Shown in pieces: positions 20,717 to 30,678 of a DNA stretch of 64,000 bases. The translations under genes and the position numbers were made by a program. Below the pieces are notes generated by a model that saw only the letters and a program-made list of their open reading frames with translations, did not search any database and was not told where the DNA came from. How positions within the stretch are numbered: the first letter of the stretch is position 1; each line of letters starts with the position of its first letter. The DNA is taken from assembly GCF_000026365.1 (NCBI RefSeq), contig NC_012993.1, positions 1,240,001-1,304,000 of the forward strand, written 5' to 3'. Origin of the DNA: Zygosaccharomyces rouxii. Taxonomy: Eukaryota; Ascomycota; Saccharomycetes; Saccharomycetales; Saccharomycetaceae.

Positions 20717-21395
20717 TGAAGCGAAGAAAAACTTACTTGATATGAATAACGATTTTCTCGTGTGGTAACCTCCGGGTATCCTGGATACGAAGTGGAGTGA
20801 ATCGTATGTCGAAACTTCTGCTACACAGAAATCTTCCCGTTGTGCGCGTATTTCTTCGTACCGATTTCCCCGCCTTTTTTCTATCTCATATTTCCCCAGA
20901 TTCCACCGCAGAAAAATCTCTGCGGTAAGTGACAGAGCCTCAACTCTGTTGCACAGAAACTACTATAAGGGAACGTGTCATATGAAGCAAAGGATAAACG
21001 CCTAAATTGGAGAAAGGATCCAATCTCGACCGCGTTTCCAAGCTACAAACGACAATAATAGATTTCGGAGTTGTGATTTCCCTACGCATTAAACGTGTTT
21101 CTGGTTTTGTCAAGAGTTTCTACCTTGGTTGCCAGGCTTCAGTATCTCATTACATTGCAGCAATATTTCCACACTATATTGGTGTCATCGATCGTTGTTG
21201 CTTGGGAAATGCCTAAAAGTTTTCTTTTAATAGTTTGTTCTTGATTCCAGAATAACATATAAAATGGGGGAACTAGACTGGATCGTTTTGGATTAATTGA
21301 CATTCCTCAATTGTTGTTTTGTCTCACCTTCTTTTGTTCGTTTCTTCTTTTTCATTACATCAATTCATTCGCTGACGCTAACGAGGAAAAAAAAT
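20717..21395. other. IES4-EXG1 intergenic region with a perfect hairpin
   Basis: 679 bases upstream of EXG1. CCGCAGA at 20906-20912 and TCTGCGG at 20919-20925 form a perfect 7-bp inverted repeat with a 6-base loop; the outer triplets give CCG-N14-CGG, a layout some Zn2Cys6 regulators bind. A TATA-like ATATAAAA lies at 21257-21264. The short frame at 21007-21216 has no recognisable features. Confidence 0.55.
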
Positions 21396-22745
21396 ATGCT
21401 ATTATCCTCAATTGCACTTTTGATGGAAGCTGTGGTTGGTTTCTGTTCTCCTGTTTCCAAAGGAGAACAGAAATCTGGATCTGAAACCACCAACGTTCAG
21501 TTTCTAACTGAACGTAACCAAAAAAGGTACTTCGATTACGGATCCACTGAATGGAATGAGCCCATTAGAGGTGTGAATCTAGGAGGTTGGCTTGTGTTAG
21601 AACCTTTTATTACGCCATCGTTATTTGAAGTATTTCGTGAAAACGACAATAGTGATGAAGGGATTCCTGTTGATGAGTATCACTATACAAAGGCATTGGG
21701 TCCAGAATTGGCAGCTAACCGTTTGGAAGCACATTGGCAATCTTGGATTACGGAAAAGGATCTTACTGCAATTAAAAGTATGGGGTTCAATTTGGTTAGA
21801 ATCCCTATCGGTTATTGGGCATATGAAACTTTGTCCGATGATCCATATGTTTCTGGTCATCAAGAAAAATACTTAGACGAGGCTATTGAATGGGCTTCTA
21901 ACAATGGGTTAAAGGTTTGGGTTGATCTTCATGGAGCTGCTGGTTCACAAAATGGATTTGATAATTCAGGCTTAAGAGATAGCTATAAGTTTCAAGATGA
22001 GGAAAATTTGAATGTGACTAGAAAAGTTATTCATTATCTATTGGACAAATATTCTCGTGACGAGTATGTTGATACTGTCATCGGTGTTCAATTGATAAAT
22101 GAACCATTGGGGCCTGTTCTTGATATGGATAAATTGAAAAATGATTACTACTTGGAAAATTATAACTATTTGAGACAAGAATTGGGTCGTGATCAAATTA
22201 TTGTAATTCATGATGCATTTCAACCGTTACACTATTGGGATGATTTCCTTACCGAGGATCAAGGTTATTGGGGGGTTCTAGTGGATCATCATCATTACCA
22301 AATATTTGACTCAAACCAATTAAATGCAACTTTTGAAGATAAATTAAAGTTAGCATGTTCTTGGGGTCAAGATATAGTTAATGAATCCCATTGGAATGTT
22401 GCCGGTGAATTTGCAGCTGCTCTGACAGATTGTACCAAATGGGTTAATGGTGTCGGTTATAAAGCACGTTATGATGGTAGTTACCAAAAGGATAATCAAG
22501 GCTCATTTTACATTGGATCTTGTGAAAATAATGAAGATTTTAGTTCGTGGTCCCAAGATCGTAAGGACCAGGCAAGGCATTACTTGGAAACACAATTAAA
22601 CGCATTCGAACTAAGAGGTGGTTGGATCTTGTGGACCTATAAAACAGAAAATAGTATCGAATGGGATGCTCAAAAATTGGCATACAATGGAGTGTTACCA
22701 CAACCATTGGATGACAGGAAATTCCCCAACTATTGCAAAAAGTAA
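21396..22745 (+). CDS. EXG1: Secreted exo-1,3-beta-glucanase (GH5)
   Basis: A 449-residue exo-beta-1,3-glucanase of glycoside hydrolase family 5, acting on cell-wall glucan. A signal peptide ([19 protein letters not shown]) is followed by a short pro-region ending NQKR, a Kex2-type site before YFDYGS. The blocks [20 protein letters not shown] and [17 protein letters not shown] are family hallmarks. The acid/base Glu236 lies in LINEPLGP and the nucleophile Glu338 in [14 protein letters not shown] start at the ATG at 21396, giving S. cerevisiae length (448); the frame extends 33 codons upstream only to TTG. This single gene stands for both EXG1 (YLR300W) and sporulation paralogue SPR1 (YOR190W). 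Confidence 0.96.
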   Translation: MLLSSIALLMEAVVGFCSPVSKGEQKSGSETTNVQFLTERNQKRYFDYGSTEWNEPIRGVNLGGWLVLEPFITPSLFEVFRENDNSDEGIPVDEYHYTKALGPELAANRLEAHWQSWITEKDLTAIKSMGFNLVRIPIGYWAYETLSDDPYVSGHQEKYLDEAIEWASNNGLKVWVDLHGAAGSQNGFDNSGLRDSYKFQDEENLNVTRKVIHYLLDKYSRDEYVDTVIGVQLINEPLGPVLDMDKLKNDYYLENYNYLRQELGRDQIIVIHDAFQPLHYWDDFLTEDQGYWGVLVDHHHYQIFDSNQLNATFEDKLKLACSWGQDIVNESHWNVAGEFAAALTDCTKWVNGVGYKARYDGSYQKDNQGSFYIGSCENNEDFSSWSQDRKDQARHYLETQLNAFELRGGWILWTYKTENSIEWDAQKLAYNGVLPQPLDDRKFPNYCKK

Positions 22746-22913
22746 AAATTTCAGTTCATTTTAATTTAGGTAGTTTTCTTTCGTTTACCGCGAACTTTTA
22801 AAAGTTTAATTCGCGAGGTTGTTTAGTTCTTACATATGCATACTAAACTTATTTCATAACTAACTTCACTACTTCAAACGTTTTTAACAGAAAAAGACCA
22901 ACAGGGATATAGA

Positions 22914-22947
22914 GAAGCAGAAGCAGAAGCAGAAGCAGAAGCAGAAG
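22914..22947 (+). repeat. GAAGCA hexamer repeat just before ULS1
   Basis: Five copies of GAAGCA plus GAAG end 8 bases before the ULS1 start. The tract is in frame with ULS1 and would read as Glu-Ala repeats, but no ATG precedes it in the open frame (22860 onward), so it is probably 5' leader. Confidence 0.85.
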
Positions 22948-22955
22948 GAATCAGG

Positions 22956-25900
22956 ATGATGGGTGCTGTCCCCACTATTGATCTTACAGGAGAAACTTTA
23001 CCTTCTAGCTCACCATTAAAGAGACCCATCGAAGATGAACAGTCCTCACCACCAACTGATAACGGAAATAAGAGGCAAGAAGTGATATCACTTTCAGATG
23101 AGGATGAGAATGATGATCTTAATAATAACGGTATTGAGAACGGGAACCTTGATGGAGATCAGAACTTTATTCAGAATGCCATTGTTAATGTCAACACAGC
23201 TGCAGGTACATTGAGTGCTAAGGATAAATACGATAAAGTTATTAGAGAACTGAGGAGTGATAAAAGAAGGATTAAAGATGCTTTAGAAACATTGCAAACT
23301 ACAAGTGCAGTTCTGAACAAGAAATTGGCACAGAGAGAGAGGGAGGTTTCAGAAGCTGAAAAGAAATGGGGGCTACTAGTGAAAGTTCAGGCAACTACAA
23401 CGACTCAAAAACTGTTAACCGAAGAATCTTTTAACTCACTAGAGAGGCTAAGACATAAGAGAAATGCGACTAGAAACAAATTGGAAAATGTTAAAGGTAG
23501 GTTAAATGTAACAATGGGAGAATGGGATGAATTCATAGTACAAAAAAATTTGAGGTTACATAGTGTGGGCCAAGAATTAGATTCGGAGAGAAGAGATAAA
23601 TTTGTATCAGGAACTGTTATAGAAAGGCAACGAATATTAAATCAAATGAAGGAGTTAGAGCAGGATTTAAGATTTGGTCGTATTTCACCATTAGCGTTTA
23701 TCAAGGCTAGAAATGATATGCAAACGAGATTAGATTCACTAGATGTTAACGGTAAGGGTGGTGTGCCCGTCGATAATGGTTTTGATAGATCCTTAAATAC
23801 CGCCGTGGATTTACTACAGAAGAATGAAACTAGGTCTCTTCCGGTTAAACGACAATTATACCAACAGATGGATGTCCTCAAAAGGTTTAAAATCAACTTT
23901 GAAAATGGTGCAGCTTCAGACATTTTACAAAGAAGTAGAGTCAGGGATGCGGCAGAATTTTTATTTCGTGATGGTGTTAAGATGCCCTTGGTTTATGAAA
24001 CTTTACAAGATTATGGTATTCAATTTAGAGATAATCGCCTTCTTACAGTGGATAAAAGAACGCAGTATTATAAAAGTATCGATGTGGCTAGAGATTTGGT
24101 ACGCAATTCCAATAGAGAATTATCGGTTAAGGCACGTATCATAGAATTACTCAATATTCTTAAAAACTTGAGGCAATACATTGATGCTGGTCTACCTCCT
24201 ACAACAATTCTCAAACAGCAGGTGGGTAAAGCTGTCATAGAATTGAAAGATCAAGGTTTGAAAATGAATAAGTTATATGAGAATTTAGCGAAGTATGGTA
24301 TCGCTACTTCGGTTGAAGAATTGAATAACCAGATGCAATTTCAAAATCCAGCTGACATACCGGTAATGGTTCCAGATTTTTTCAATTGGGATACAGATGC
24401 ACTTGAACCAGAACCAGAGGCAACACAGTCTTCCAGGTATCTGCCTAATATATCCAATATTCATTCTACGGAGGATCAGGAACACATCCGAGCTCTTTTG
24501 GAAAACGTTAAGCAGGATGAATCTGAAATCGAAGGTGAAACCATGACTCCCGAGGAATTAACAGTTAATTTGATGAAACATCAACGTATAGGTTTACAAT
24601 GGTTGTTGAATGTGGAAAAATCATCAAAGAAAGCTGGTATTTTGGCTGATGACATGGGGTTAGGTAAAACTGTTCAAGTAATAGCTCTTATGGTTTCTCA
24701 TAGATCAACTGATTCCACTAAAAAGACAAATCTAATAGTGGGGCCAGTTTCCGTCTTAAGATCATGGCAAGGTGAAATTGAGACTAAAATGAAAAAAAGT
24801 TCCAATTTCAAATGTTTCATTTATGGTGGAACCAGTGGTGCGAAGGTCGATCGTTGGGAACAGTTAGCTCGTTATGATGCCGTATTGATCTCATACCAAA
24901 CATTAGCCATAGAATTTAAAAAGCATTGGCCCCAAAGATTAAGTGACACAGATGCTAAACGCATACCACCGGTACCGCAACTGAGCGCACTGAACTCATT
25001 GAAAGAGCGTAGAGAATATTGGTCACCATTCTTTTGTAATGAGTCGGATTTTTACAGGGTCATTCTTGATGAAGGTCAAAACATTAAGAATAAAAACACG
25101 CAATCTGCTAAGGCATGTTGTACTTTGAGTTCTGTTTACAGGTGGATTCTTTCAGGTACTCCAATTCAAAATAATATGAGTGAATTGTATTCATTAATTC
25201 GTTTTTTGAGAATCCCGCCATACCACAGGGAAGAAAGATTCAATGCTGACATTGGAAGACCTTTAGCTACTAATAGGAATGATCACTACAGTAACGAGGA
25301 TAGGAAACGCACTATTAACAAAGTAAGAATCCTTTTGAAAGCTATTATGCTACGTAGGTCAAAGACTGATAAGATTGATGGTAAATCCATCTTAGAATTG
25401 CCGCCCAAACAGGTTAACGTTGATGAAGCCCAGTTACAAGGTGATGAATTGGAATTTTATACCGCTTTAGAAAGTAAAAATCAAAAATTGGCTCGTAAAT
25501 TGTTAGAACGTAGGGTGAAAGGTAATTATTCTAGTGTTTTGACATTGCTATTGCGTTTAAGGCAAGCATGTTGCCATCCGGAATTGGTCAGAACGGGTGA
25601 ACTAAAGGCTGAAGGTGCTAGGGTCGCTAATGGGAAGTCTTTTGCAAATGATTGGTTAAGATTATACGACAGAATTTTAAGAATGACATCTGAAGAAAAG
25701 GAAACTGTTTCTAGTTCTGCCGATGTAATGATCTGCTTCTGGTGTATGGAGCAACTGGAGCCTGAATCCTCATGTGTACTTACGGGATGTGGTCATTTAC
25801 TGTGTGAAGCATGTGTGGAACCGTTTGTGGAAGAATCCGCCAATTATCCTAATGCCGAAAGGGATAACAGAGGACTTGCCAGTGTTCCTTGTAAGAAATG

Positions 25901-26606
25901 TGGTAAATTGACCAAAGAGACGGACGTTGTATCGTTTATCCTTTACGATCAAGTCGTAAATCAAGGATTTACCCAAGAGGATCTTCACGCTGAATATCAA
26001 AGAGAGATGGAAAGACAAAAATCAAGACTACAAGGAACTCGTGGGCCTGTCATGGAAAATTTGGTACCTTCTACCAAGATGCTTCAATGTATGAAATTAG
26101 TTCGTAATGTCGTGGAAAAATCAGATTTTGAAAAGATCCTAGTGTTCTCACAGTTTACTACTTTCTTCGATCTTTTCGAGCAATTCCTAAGCAAAGATTT
26201 GCAGGTGTCTTACTTGAAATATACAGGGAGTATGAATTCTCAGCAGCGTTCAGATATTATCAGCAGGTTTTATCGAGAATCCGATAAAAGGGTCCTGTTA
26301 ATTTCAATGAAAGCGGGTAATTCCGGGCTAACGTTAACATGTGCTAACCATGTTATCATTGTAGATCCATTTTGGAATCCATTTGTGGAAGAACAAGCAC
26401 AAGATCGCTGCTACAGAATTAGTCAAACAAGGGAAGTCTTTGTTCATCGTCTTTTCATTAAGAACAGCGTTGAAGACAGAATTGCTGAACTACAAAAGAG
26501 GAAAAGAGATATGGTTGATGCTGCAATGGACCCAAGCAAGATGGATGGTATCAACAGGCTAGGAGCTCAAGAACTAGGATTTTTATTCGGCTTAAACTCA
26601 TTATAA
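22956..26606 (+). CDS. ULS1: SUMO-targeted Swi2/Snf2 translocase with RING (Uls1)
   Basis: A 1216-residue Snf2-family protein matching Uls1, which acts on sumoylated chromatin proteins and opposes toxic Rad51 and Top2 intermediates. Two SUMO-interacting motifs are visible at the N-terminus: TIDLT (7-11) and VISLSDED (43-50). A coiled coil spans about 85-250. The ATPase core has DDMGLGKT (about 565-572) and the family variant DEGQ in place of DEAH (about 705). A RING finger, CFWCMEQL through [15 protein letters not shown] and CKKCGK, is inserted at about 926-990. The second lobe holds [20 protein letters not shown]. cerevisiae Uls1 is 1619 residues, so the N-terminal half is much shorter here. 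Two adjacent ATGs start the frame. Confidence 0.95.
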   Translation: MMGAVPTIDLTGETLPSSSPLKRPIEDEQSSPPTDNGNKRQEVISLSDEDENDDLNNNGIENGNLDGDQNFIQNAIVNVNTAAGTLSAKDKYDKVIRELRSDKRRIKDALETLQTTSAVLNKKLAQREREVSEAEKKWGLLVKVQATTTTQKLLTEESFNSLERLRHKRNATRNKLENVKGRLNVTMGEWDEFIVQKNLRLHSVGQELDSERRDKFVSGTVIERQRILNQMKELEQDLRFGRISPLAFIKARNDMQTRLDSLDVNGKGGVPVDNGFDRSLNTAVDLLQKNETRSLPVKRQLYQQMDVLKRFKINFENGAASDILQRSRVRDAAEFLFRDGVKMPLVYETLQDYGIQFRDNRLLTVDKRTQYYKSIDVARDLVRNSNRELSVKARIIELLNILKNLRQYIDAGLPPTTILKQQVGKAVIELKDQGLKMNKLYENLAKYGIATSVEELNNQMQFQNPADIPVMVPDFFNWDTDALEPEPEATQSSRYLPNISNIHSTEDQEHIRALLENVKQDESEIEGETMTPEELTVNLMKHQRIGLQWLLNVEKSSKKAGILADDMGLGKTVQVIALMVSHRSTDSTKKTNLIVGPVSVLRSWQGEIETKMKKSSNFKCFIYGGTSGAKVDRWEQLARYDAVLISYQTLAIEFKKHWPQRLSDTDAKRIPPVPQLSALNSLKERREYWSPFFCNESDFYRVILDEGQNIKNKNTQSAKACCTLSSVYRWILSGTPIQNNMSELYSLIRFLRIPPYHREERFNADIGRPLATNRNDHYSNEDRKRTINKVRILLKAIMLRRSKTDKIDGKSILELPPKQVNVDEAQLQGDELEFYTALESKNQKLARKLLERRVKGNYSSVLTLLLRLRQACCHPELVRTGELKAEGARVANGKSFANDWLRLYDRILRMTSEEKETVSSSADVMICFWCMEQLEPESSCVLTGCGHLLCEACVEPFVEESANYPNAERDNRGLASVPCKKCGKLTKETDVVSFILYDQVVNQGFTQEDLHAEYQREMERQKSRLQGTRGPVMENLVPSTKMLQCMKLVRNVVEKSDFEKILVFSQFTTFFDLFEQFLSKDLQVSYLKYTGSMNSQQRSDIISRFYRESDKRVLLISMKAGNSGLTLTCANHVIIVDPFWNPFVEEQAQDRCYRISQTREVFVHRLFIKNSVEDRIAELQKRKRDMVDAAMDPSKMDGINRLGAQELGFLFGLNSL

Positions 26607-26944
26607 GAAGCGCTTTCTGGTTATTTTTCTTTTTTTTTTTTTGTGCGTGTATTTTGTTGGGAAACTATTTAACATTCCAGAATGATTGGTCGATTACTAA
26701 CAAGAGGGAAGTATTTAGGTAAATATTAATTTCCAGTTGTAATATCAAGGTTTATTTTATTATTCTTATTCTTATTCCTGATGTTCCTCCTTCAGGTCCA
26801 ACTACACCTGTTTCTCGGAGTTCAACAAACCTCTCGGAAGAAATCCCGTTGGACATTAAAAAAGGTAATATGAGATTAGATGGGTTCTCCTTCTTAAAAG
26901 CTACTCTTAAATCCTTATCAGCGAATACATAAGAAAGTAGACCA
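26607..26944. other. ULS1-HRI1 intergenic region
   Basis: 338 bases with a poly-T run (26629-26641), a short TTATTC/TTATTT repeat (about 26753-26777) and the HRI1 promoter. I see no gene or clear factor site. Confidence 0.6.
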
Positions 26945-27685
26945 ATGCCTCAGCTATTGAAAAGATTAGCGTTTCAAGTGGGTTCTGTGCCCAATGAAAG
27001 AACCACAACTTTTACCAGCATATCAAACGATGGTCATCACATCTCTTTGAGGCCACTAGTCAATTTGAATTCAACATCCGAGGAGGAATTCCCATTTGAA
27101 TGGGTTTTTGCAGGTTTAAATACCGGTGTTAGAGTGGTACCTATTAGTGAAGGAGTTGTTGAACAAGATTTTAATTTTTGGCTCGATACGAATTGTTACT
27201 TAAACTTGCCTAATACCCATAGAGGTGAAGTTAAAACAATTTGGACACAATGGGATTCGGGATCAGTAGCTGAAAATGGTGAAGTCTTCCCCAATGGTCC
27301 TGACAATCCAGGCGTACCATTTTTTGAATTATGGCATCCATTGGATCCCAACCGTGTGGAACAAGTCTTGCTTAACGACCCATTGACAACTGCGGAAGCG
27401 ACCAAGGCACGTTCTATTGTTTTCAAAGTTAGAGAAGGTCAAGGTTATGATGGATTAGTTATCGTAACCGGTAGATGGGCTCAAGGATTTCTAAGTAAGC
27501 AAGGGGATGCTACAGTTGATGGATTAAACTTCTTGAGGACTATTGAATTAGAAGATGGTTCGAGAGAGGCACTCGTTCTTTATGGTTCTGATGCTGAAAA
27601 ATTTCCACAGGAATATCTTGGGTATGAATCAGGTGCTCATGTTGAAGTTCATGGTCTCAAGTGGGACGTTATCGAATCCAATTAG
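26945..27685 (+). CDS. HRI1: Hrr25-interacting protein Hri1
   Basis: A 246-residue soluble protein matching Hri1 (YLR301W), reported to bind casein kinase Hrr25 and the translocon subunit Sec72. Its biochemical role is not known. The sequence is beta-rich, with blocks such as EEFPFEWVFAGLNTGVRV and VIVTGRWAQGFLSKQG, and it ends GAHVEVHGLKWDVIESN. Length equals the S. cerevisiae protein (244). No signal peptide or membrane segment is present. It is the last gene of the YLR/YOR series in this window. Confidence 0.93.
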   Translation: MPQLLKRLAFQVGSVPNERTTTFTSISNDGHHISLRPLVNLNSTSEEEFPFEWVFAGLNTGVRVVPISEGVVEQDFNFWLDTNCYLNLPNTHRGEVKTIWTQWDSGSVAENGEVFPNGPDNPGVPFFELWHPLDPNRVEQVLLNDPLTTAEATKARSIVFKVREGQGYDGLVIVTGRWAQGFLSKQGDATVDGLNFLRTIELEDGSREALVLYGSDAEKFPQEYLGYESGAHVEVHGLKWDVIESN

Positions 27686-28227
27686 ATTTGATTGTAACAG
27701 TTTATAGGAGTAAATGATTTGGTTGGAACGTTGAAGTAGGAGATTTGAAAAAAATTGGACCCCTTCGATCAGGGATTCATCCTATGGTTCAGCTAAATCT
27801 ATGGAGCGTAGCCCAGAGTATCTGATCTATGGCATGTCATTTATAGAGTAATACTAACTAATATATTACTATGGCGGCTATGATGTTATTGTCAATCTAT
27901 TAGCAATTGAGTCTCAAAATTATTTTACTAAAAGGTCGATTGGAGAATCCATGACATATAAATGGATAATATATCTTCCTAAGGGCCATACGGCCTCTTG
28001 AGCACTTTTGTCATGACCTGCCCATGCTATGTGATTTATAAGACAGAGACATGTAATTCTAAAGATGGGGGAAGCATTGAAGCTATACCTCCTGGTACTT
28101 GGACTTGTTAGACTAGTCGTCATAAAGAAAGAGTGGCAAAGGTATAGTAATATCATATTCTCTTGGTCAGGATAAGTGCTCCTACAACACTATGTATATT
28201 ATTCTTTCTTAATGTAAAGTTTTGTAA
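27686..28227. other. HRI1 to tRNA-Glu interval (synteny junction)
   Basis: 542 bases where S. cerevisiae synteny switches from YLR301W to YIR007W. It holds no convincing gene. A TACTAAC heptamer at 27852-27858 lacks a plausible 5' splice site and flanking exons. The stretch upstream of a tRNA gene is where Ty elements usually insert, but I could not define LTR ends. Confidence 0.5.
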
Positions 28228-28299
28228 TCCGATGTAGTGTAACGGCTATCACATCACGCTCTCACCGTGGAGACCGGGGTTCGACTCCCCGTATCGGAA
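28228..28299 (+). tRNA. tRNA-Glu, anticodon CTC
   Basis: A 72-base cloverleaf with acceptor stem TCCGATG/TATCGGA (last pair G-T) and discriminator A. The D-arm region TAGTGTAACGGCTATCAC and the T-arm GGGGTTCGACTCCCC match yeast tRNA-Glu. The anticodon loop reads CTCTCAC, giving CTC. A T-rich tract follows at 28302-28312 as Pol III terminator. No intron or encoded CCA. Confidence 0.95.
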
Positions 28300-28413
28300 A
28301 TTCTTTTTTATTTTTGTCGCCAATTCGAAATAAATATCCTTTAAACGCTTGTGCTGGCACAGTATCAGTTGAAGTGGATTCTATACATTGCAGATAATAC
28401 AAATGATAAAGTC

Positions 28414-30615
28414 ATGCATGAACAAGTTCATGTTTCATCCGATGGACAGTTTGTGGATTCCAAAGGTCGTATTATTCAATTACGTGGAGTCAACTTAGAT
28501 CCATGCGTAAAAATCCCCAAAGAACCCTATTTACCTACGCATGATTTTGCACAGGAGTCGATCTATTATGAAAAGGCAGGCAATGTTAATTTTAAGGGGC
28601 ATCCAATGTCTTTAGAAGAAATTGAATCCCACGTAAAACGTATAAAATCTCTAGGTTATAATTCAGTTCGTTTTCTTTTCAATTGGGAAGCAATTGAACA
28701 TGAAGGTCCTGAAATTTACGATTATGAATATATGGATTTTGCGATCGAACTTTTACAGAGAATAAATGAAATTGGTGGTCTTTATGTTTATCTAGATCCT
28801 CATCAGGACGTTTGGTCTCGTGCTTGTGGTGGTTCAGGTGCTCCATTATGGACACTGTACTGTGCAGGATTTCAACCATCCAGATTTGAAGTTACGGCGG
28901 CATCTGTCTTACATCATCATTTTACAAGAGATGCTAAACATTATCCAAAAATGTTATGGCCTACAAATTATTTTAAATTAGGTTCACAAACTATGTTTAC
29001 ATTGTTTTTTGCAGGTAAAGAGTTTGCCCCCAAATGCACAATTAATGGAATCAGTATTCAAGAGTATTTACAGGAAAGATTCATCTCAGCGGTAATGGTT
29101 TTTTATGAACGAATTCAAAAAAGTGCACCGGAGTTGTTTGAAAATAACTGCATCATTGGATTAGAAACGATGAATGAACCTAATCAAGGTTATTTAGGTG
29201 AAAAAGAATTAGGAGTTATTCCAAAGGAACGTAGTTTAAAGAGAGGTTTAACGCCAACTGCATTCCAATGTTTTAAAATGGGTCATGGCTATCATACACA
29301 TGTTGACAATTACGACTTATCGATTTTTGGACCTTCGAAGAATGGTAATGTCAGAGTGGATCCCAAGGGTGAACGTTGTTGGCTAAATCAGAAGGAAAGA
29401 GATGAAATTGATTCTCGCTACGGTTGGAAAAGGGGTAAAGAATGGTTAGCAGGTCAATGTATATGGAAATTACATGGTGTTTGGACAGACGAGGATAATC
29501 ATCCGAAACTTTTAAACCCCAATTATTTTGCTAAATCGCCTTCAGGTCAAATTGTAGATGATTATTATTTCAGCAATTATTATTTCTTAGATTTTTACAA
29601 ATCATTTCGATCTAGATTTCGAAGTCTGGATTCTGAAAGATTACTATTCATGCAGTCACCGGTGTTTAAAACACCTCCAGAATTAGATAAACAAGATCTG
29701 TTGGATGGTAAAACGGTTTGTGCTACTCATTTTTACGATGGTATGTCACTAATGTTCAAAACTTGGAATAAACTACTTAACGTGGATACATTCGGTATCG
29801 TTAGGGGTAAATATTCTAATCCGGCATTCAGTGTTACCTTTGGCGAGAACAATATTCGTAAATCTCTCCGTAAACAATTAAGAGAAATGATTAGAGATGT
29901 TCGTTCAGCGTTGGGGGAAAGTGTTCCCGTTTTCTTTACAGAAATTGGTATGCCCTTTGATATGAATCATAAACGTGCATACGACAATGGTGACTATTCA
30001 TCACAGATAGCTGCACTGGATGCATTGGGGTTTGCCCTAGAGGGTAATAACTTGTCTTATAGTCTGTGGTGTTATTGTCACAAAAATTCACACGAATTGG
30101 GGGATCTTTGGAATAACGAAGACTTTTCCATATGGTCTGCAGAAGATACTTATTTGGTAGGTCGTGATCCAAATATAAAATTAGAATTAGGTCCTGATGA
30201 TATCCGTATCGCACCGAATGCACATTATGTCAAAGTGTCTCACATTCAAGATCTCTTAGATCTTCCAGGTGTTAAGAAAGATGCTCTTGATTTTAGCGGT
30301 ATTCGGGGTCTAAGCGCCCTTTTAAGACCTTTCCCCATAAAAATAGATGGTAAATTCAAATCTGCAGAATTTATATTGAGCGAAAGGAAGTATGTCTTAG
30401 AAGTCATAGGTGAAAAGACTAATTCTCAGAGCTATATTTTCATACCAAGTTATCATTTCCCCTTGAAAGAACTTGTCATTGATTCTTCATCAAGACACCT
30501 AACTTTCGATCCTGACTATGGTATACTAAAATGGGCACACGGATCAGGACGTCATTATTTGGTAGTTAGTGTGGAAAGCGAAACTTCAAAGAGCGATGAC
30601 TGTGTAATTGCTTAG
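28414..30615 (+). CDS. EGH1: Ergosteryl-beta-glucosidase (GH5) Egh1
   Basis: A 733-residue GH5 glycosidase matching Egh1 (YIR007W), a vacuolar/cytosolic enzyme that removes glucose from ergosteryl-glucoside. No signal peptide is visible. Conserved blocks: GRIIQLRGVNLDP, YLDPHQDVWSRACGGSGAPL and CHKNSHELGDLWNNEDFSIW. The acid/base Glu is in GLETMNEPNQG (about 254) and the nucleophile in VFFTEIGMPFD (about 510). The C-terminal beta-sandwich begins near ALLRPFPIKIDG. I start at the ATG at 28414; upstream the frame continues 21 codons to GTG only. It converges with PRI1 (63 bp between stops). Confidence 0.94.
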   Translation: MHEQVHVSSDGQFVDSKGRIIQLRGVNLDPCVKIPKEPYLPTHDFAQESIYYEKAGNVNFKGHPMSLEEIESHVKRIKSLGYNSVRFLFNWEAIEHEGPEIYDYEYMDFAIELLQRINEIGGLYVYLDPHQDVWSRACGGSGAPLWTLYCAGFQPSRFEVTAASVLHHHFTRDAKHYPKMLWPTNYFKLGSQTMFTLFFAGKEFAPKCTINGISIQEYLQERFISAVMVFYERIQKSAPELFENNCIIGLETMNEPNQGYLGEKELGVIPKERSLKRGLTPTAFQCFKMGHGYHTHVDNYDLSIFGPSKNGNVRVDPKGERCWLNQKERDEIDSRYGWKRGKEWLAGQCIWKLHGVWTDEDNHPKLLNPNYFAKSPSGQIVDDYYFSNYYFLDFYKSFRSRFRSLDSERLLFMQSPVFKTPPELDKQDLLDGKTVCATHFYDGMSLMFKTWNKLLNVDTFGIVRGKYSNPAFSVTFGENNIRKSLRKQLREMIRDVRSALGESVPVFFTEIGMPFDMNHKRAYDNGDYSSQIAALDALGFALEGNNLSYSLWCYCHKNSHELGDLWNNEDFSIWSAEDTYLVGRDPNIKLELGPDDIRIAPNAHYVKVSHIQDLLDLPGVKKDALDFSGIRGLSALLRPFPIKIDGKFKSAEFILSERKYVLEVIGEKTNSQSYIFIPSYHFPLKELVIDSSSRHLTFDPDYGILKWAHGSGRHYLVVSVESETSKSDDCVIA

Positions 30616-30678
30616 CTAATAAACGAAGCATTGATCTTTTTCTTTTTTTTACTATTATAATTTGGCAATTTTTCTTTA

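Noticed and set aside
20404..20768. Long alternative frames on both strands over the IES4 tail
   Set aside because: They arise from the hexanucleotide repeats and encode pure low-complexity sequence.
27852..27858. TACTAAC branch-point heptamer between HRI1 and tRNA-Glu, hinting at a hidden spliced gene
   Set aside because: No matching 5' splice site or coding exons with recognisable sequence on either side; likely chance.
28106..28189. TGTTA...ACAACA ends suggesting a solo LTR near tRNA-Glu
   Set aside because: Only 84 bases long, no target-site duplication and no internal LTR features.
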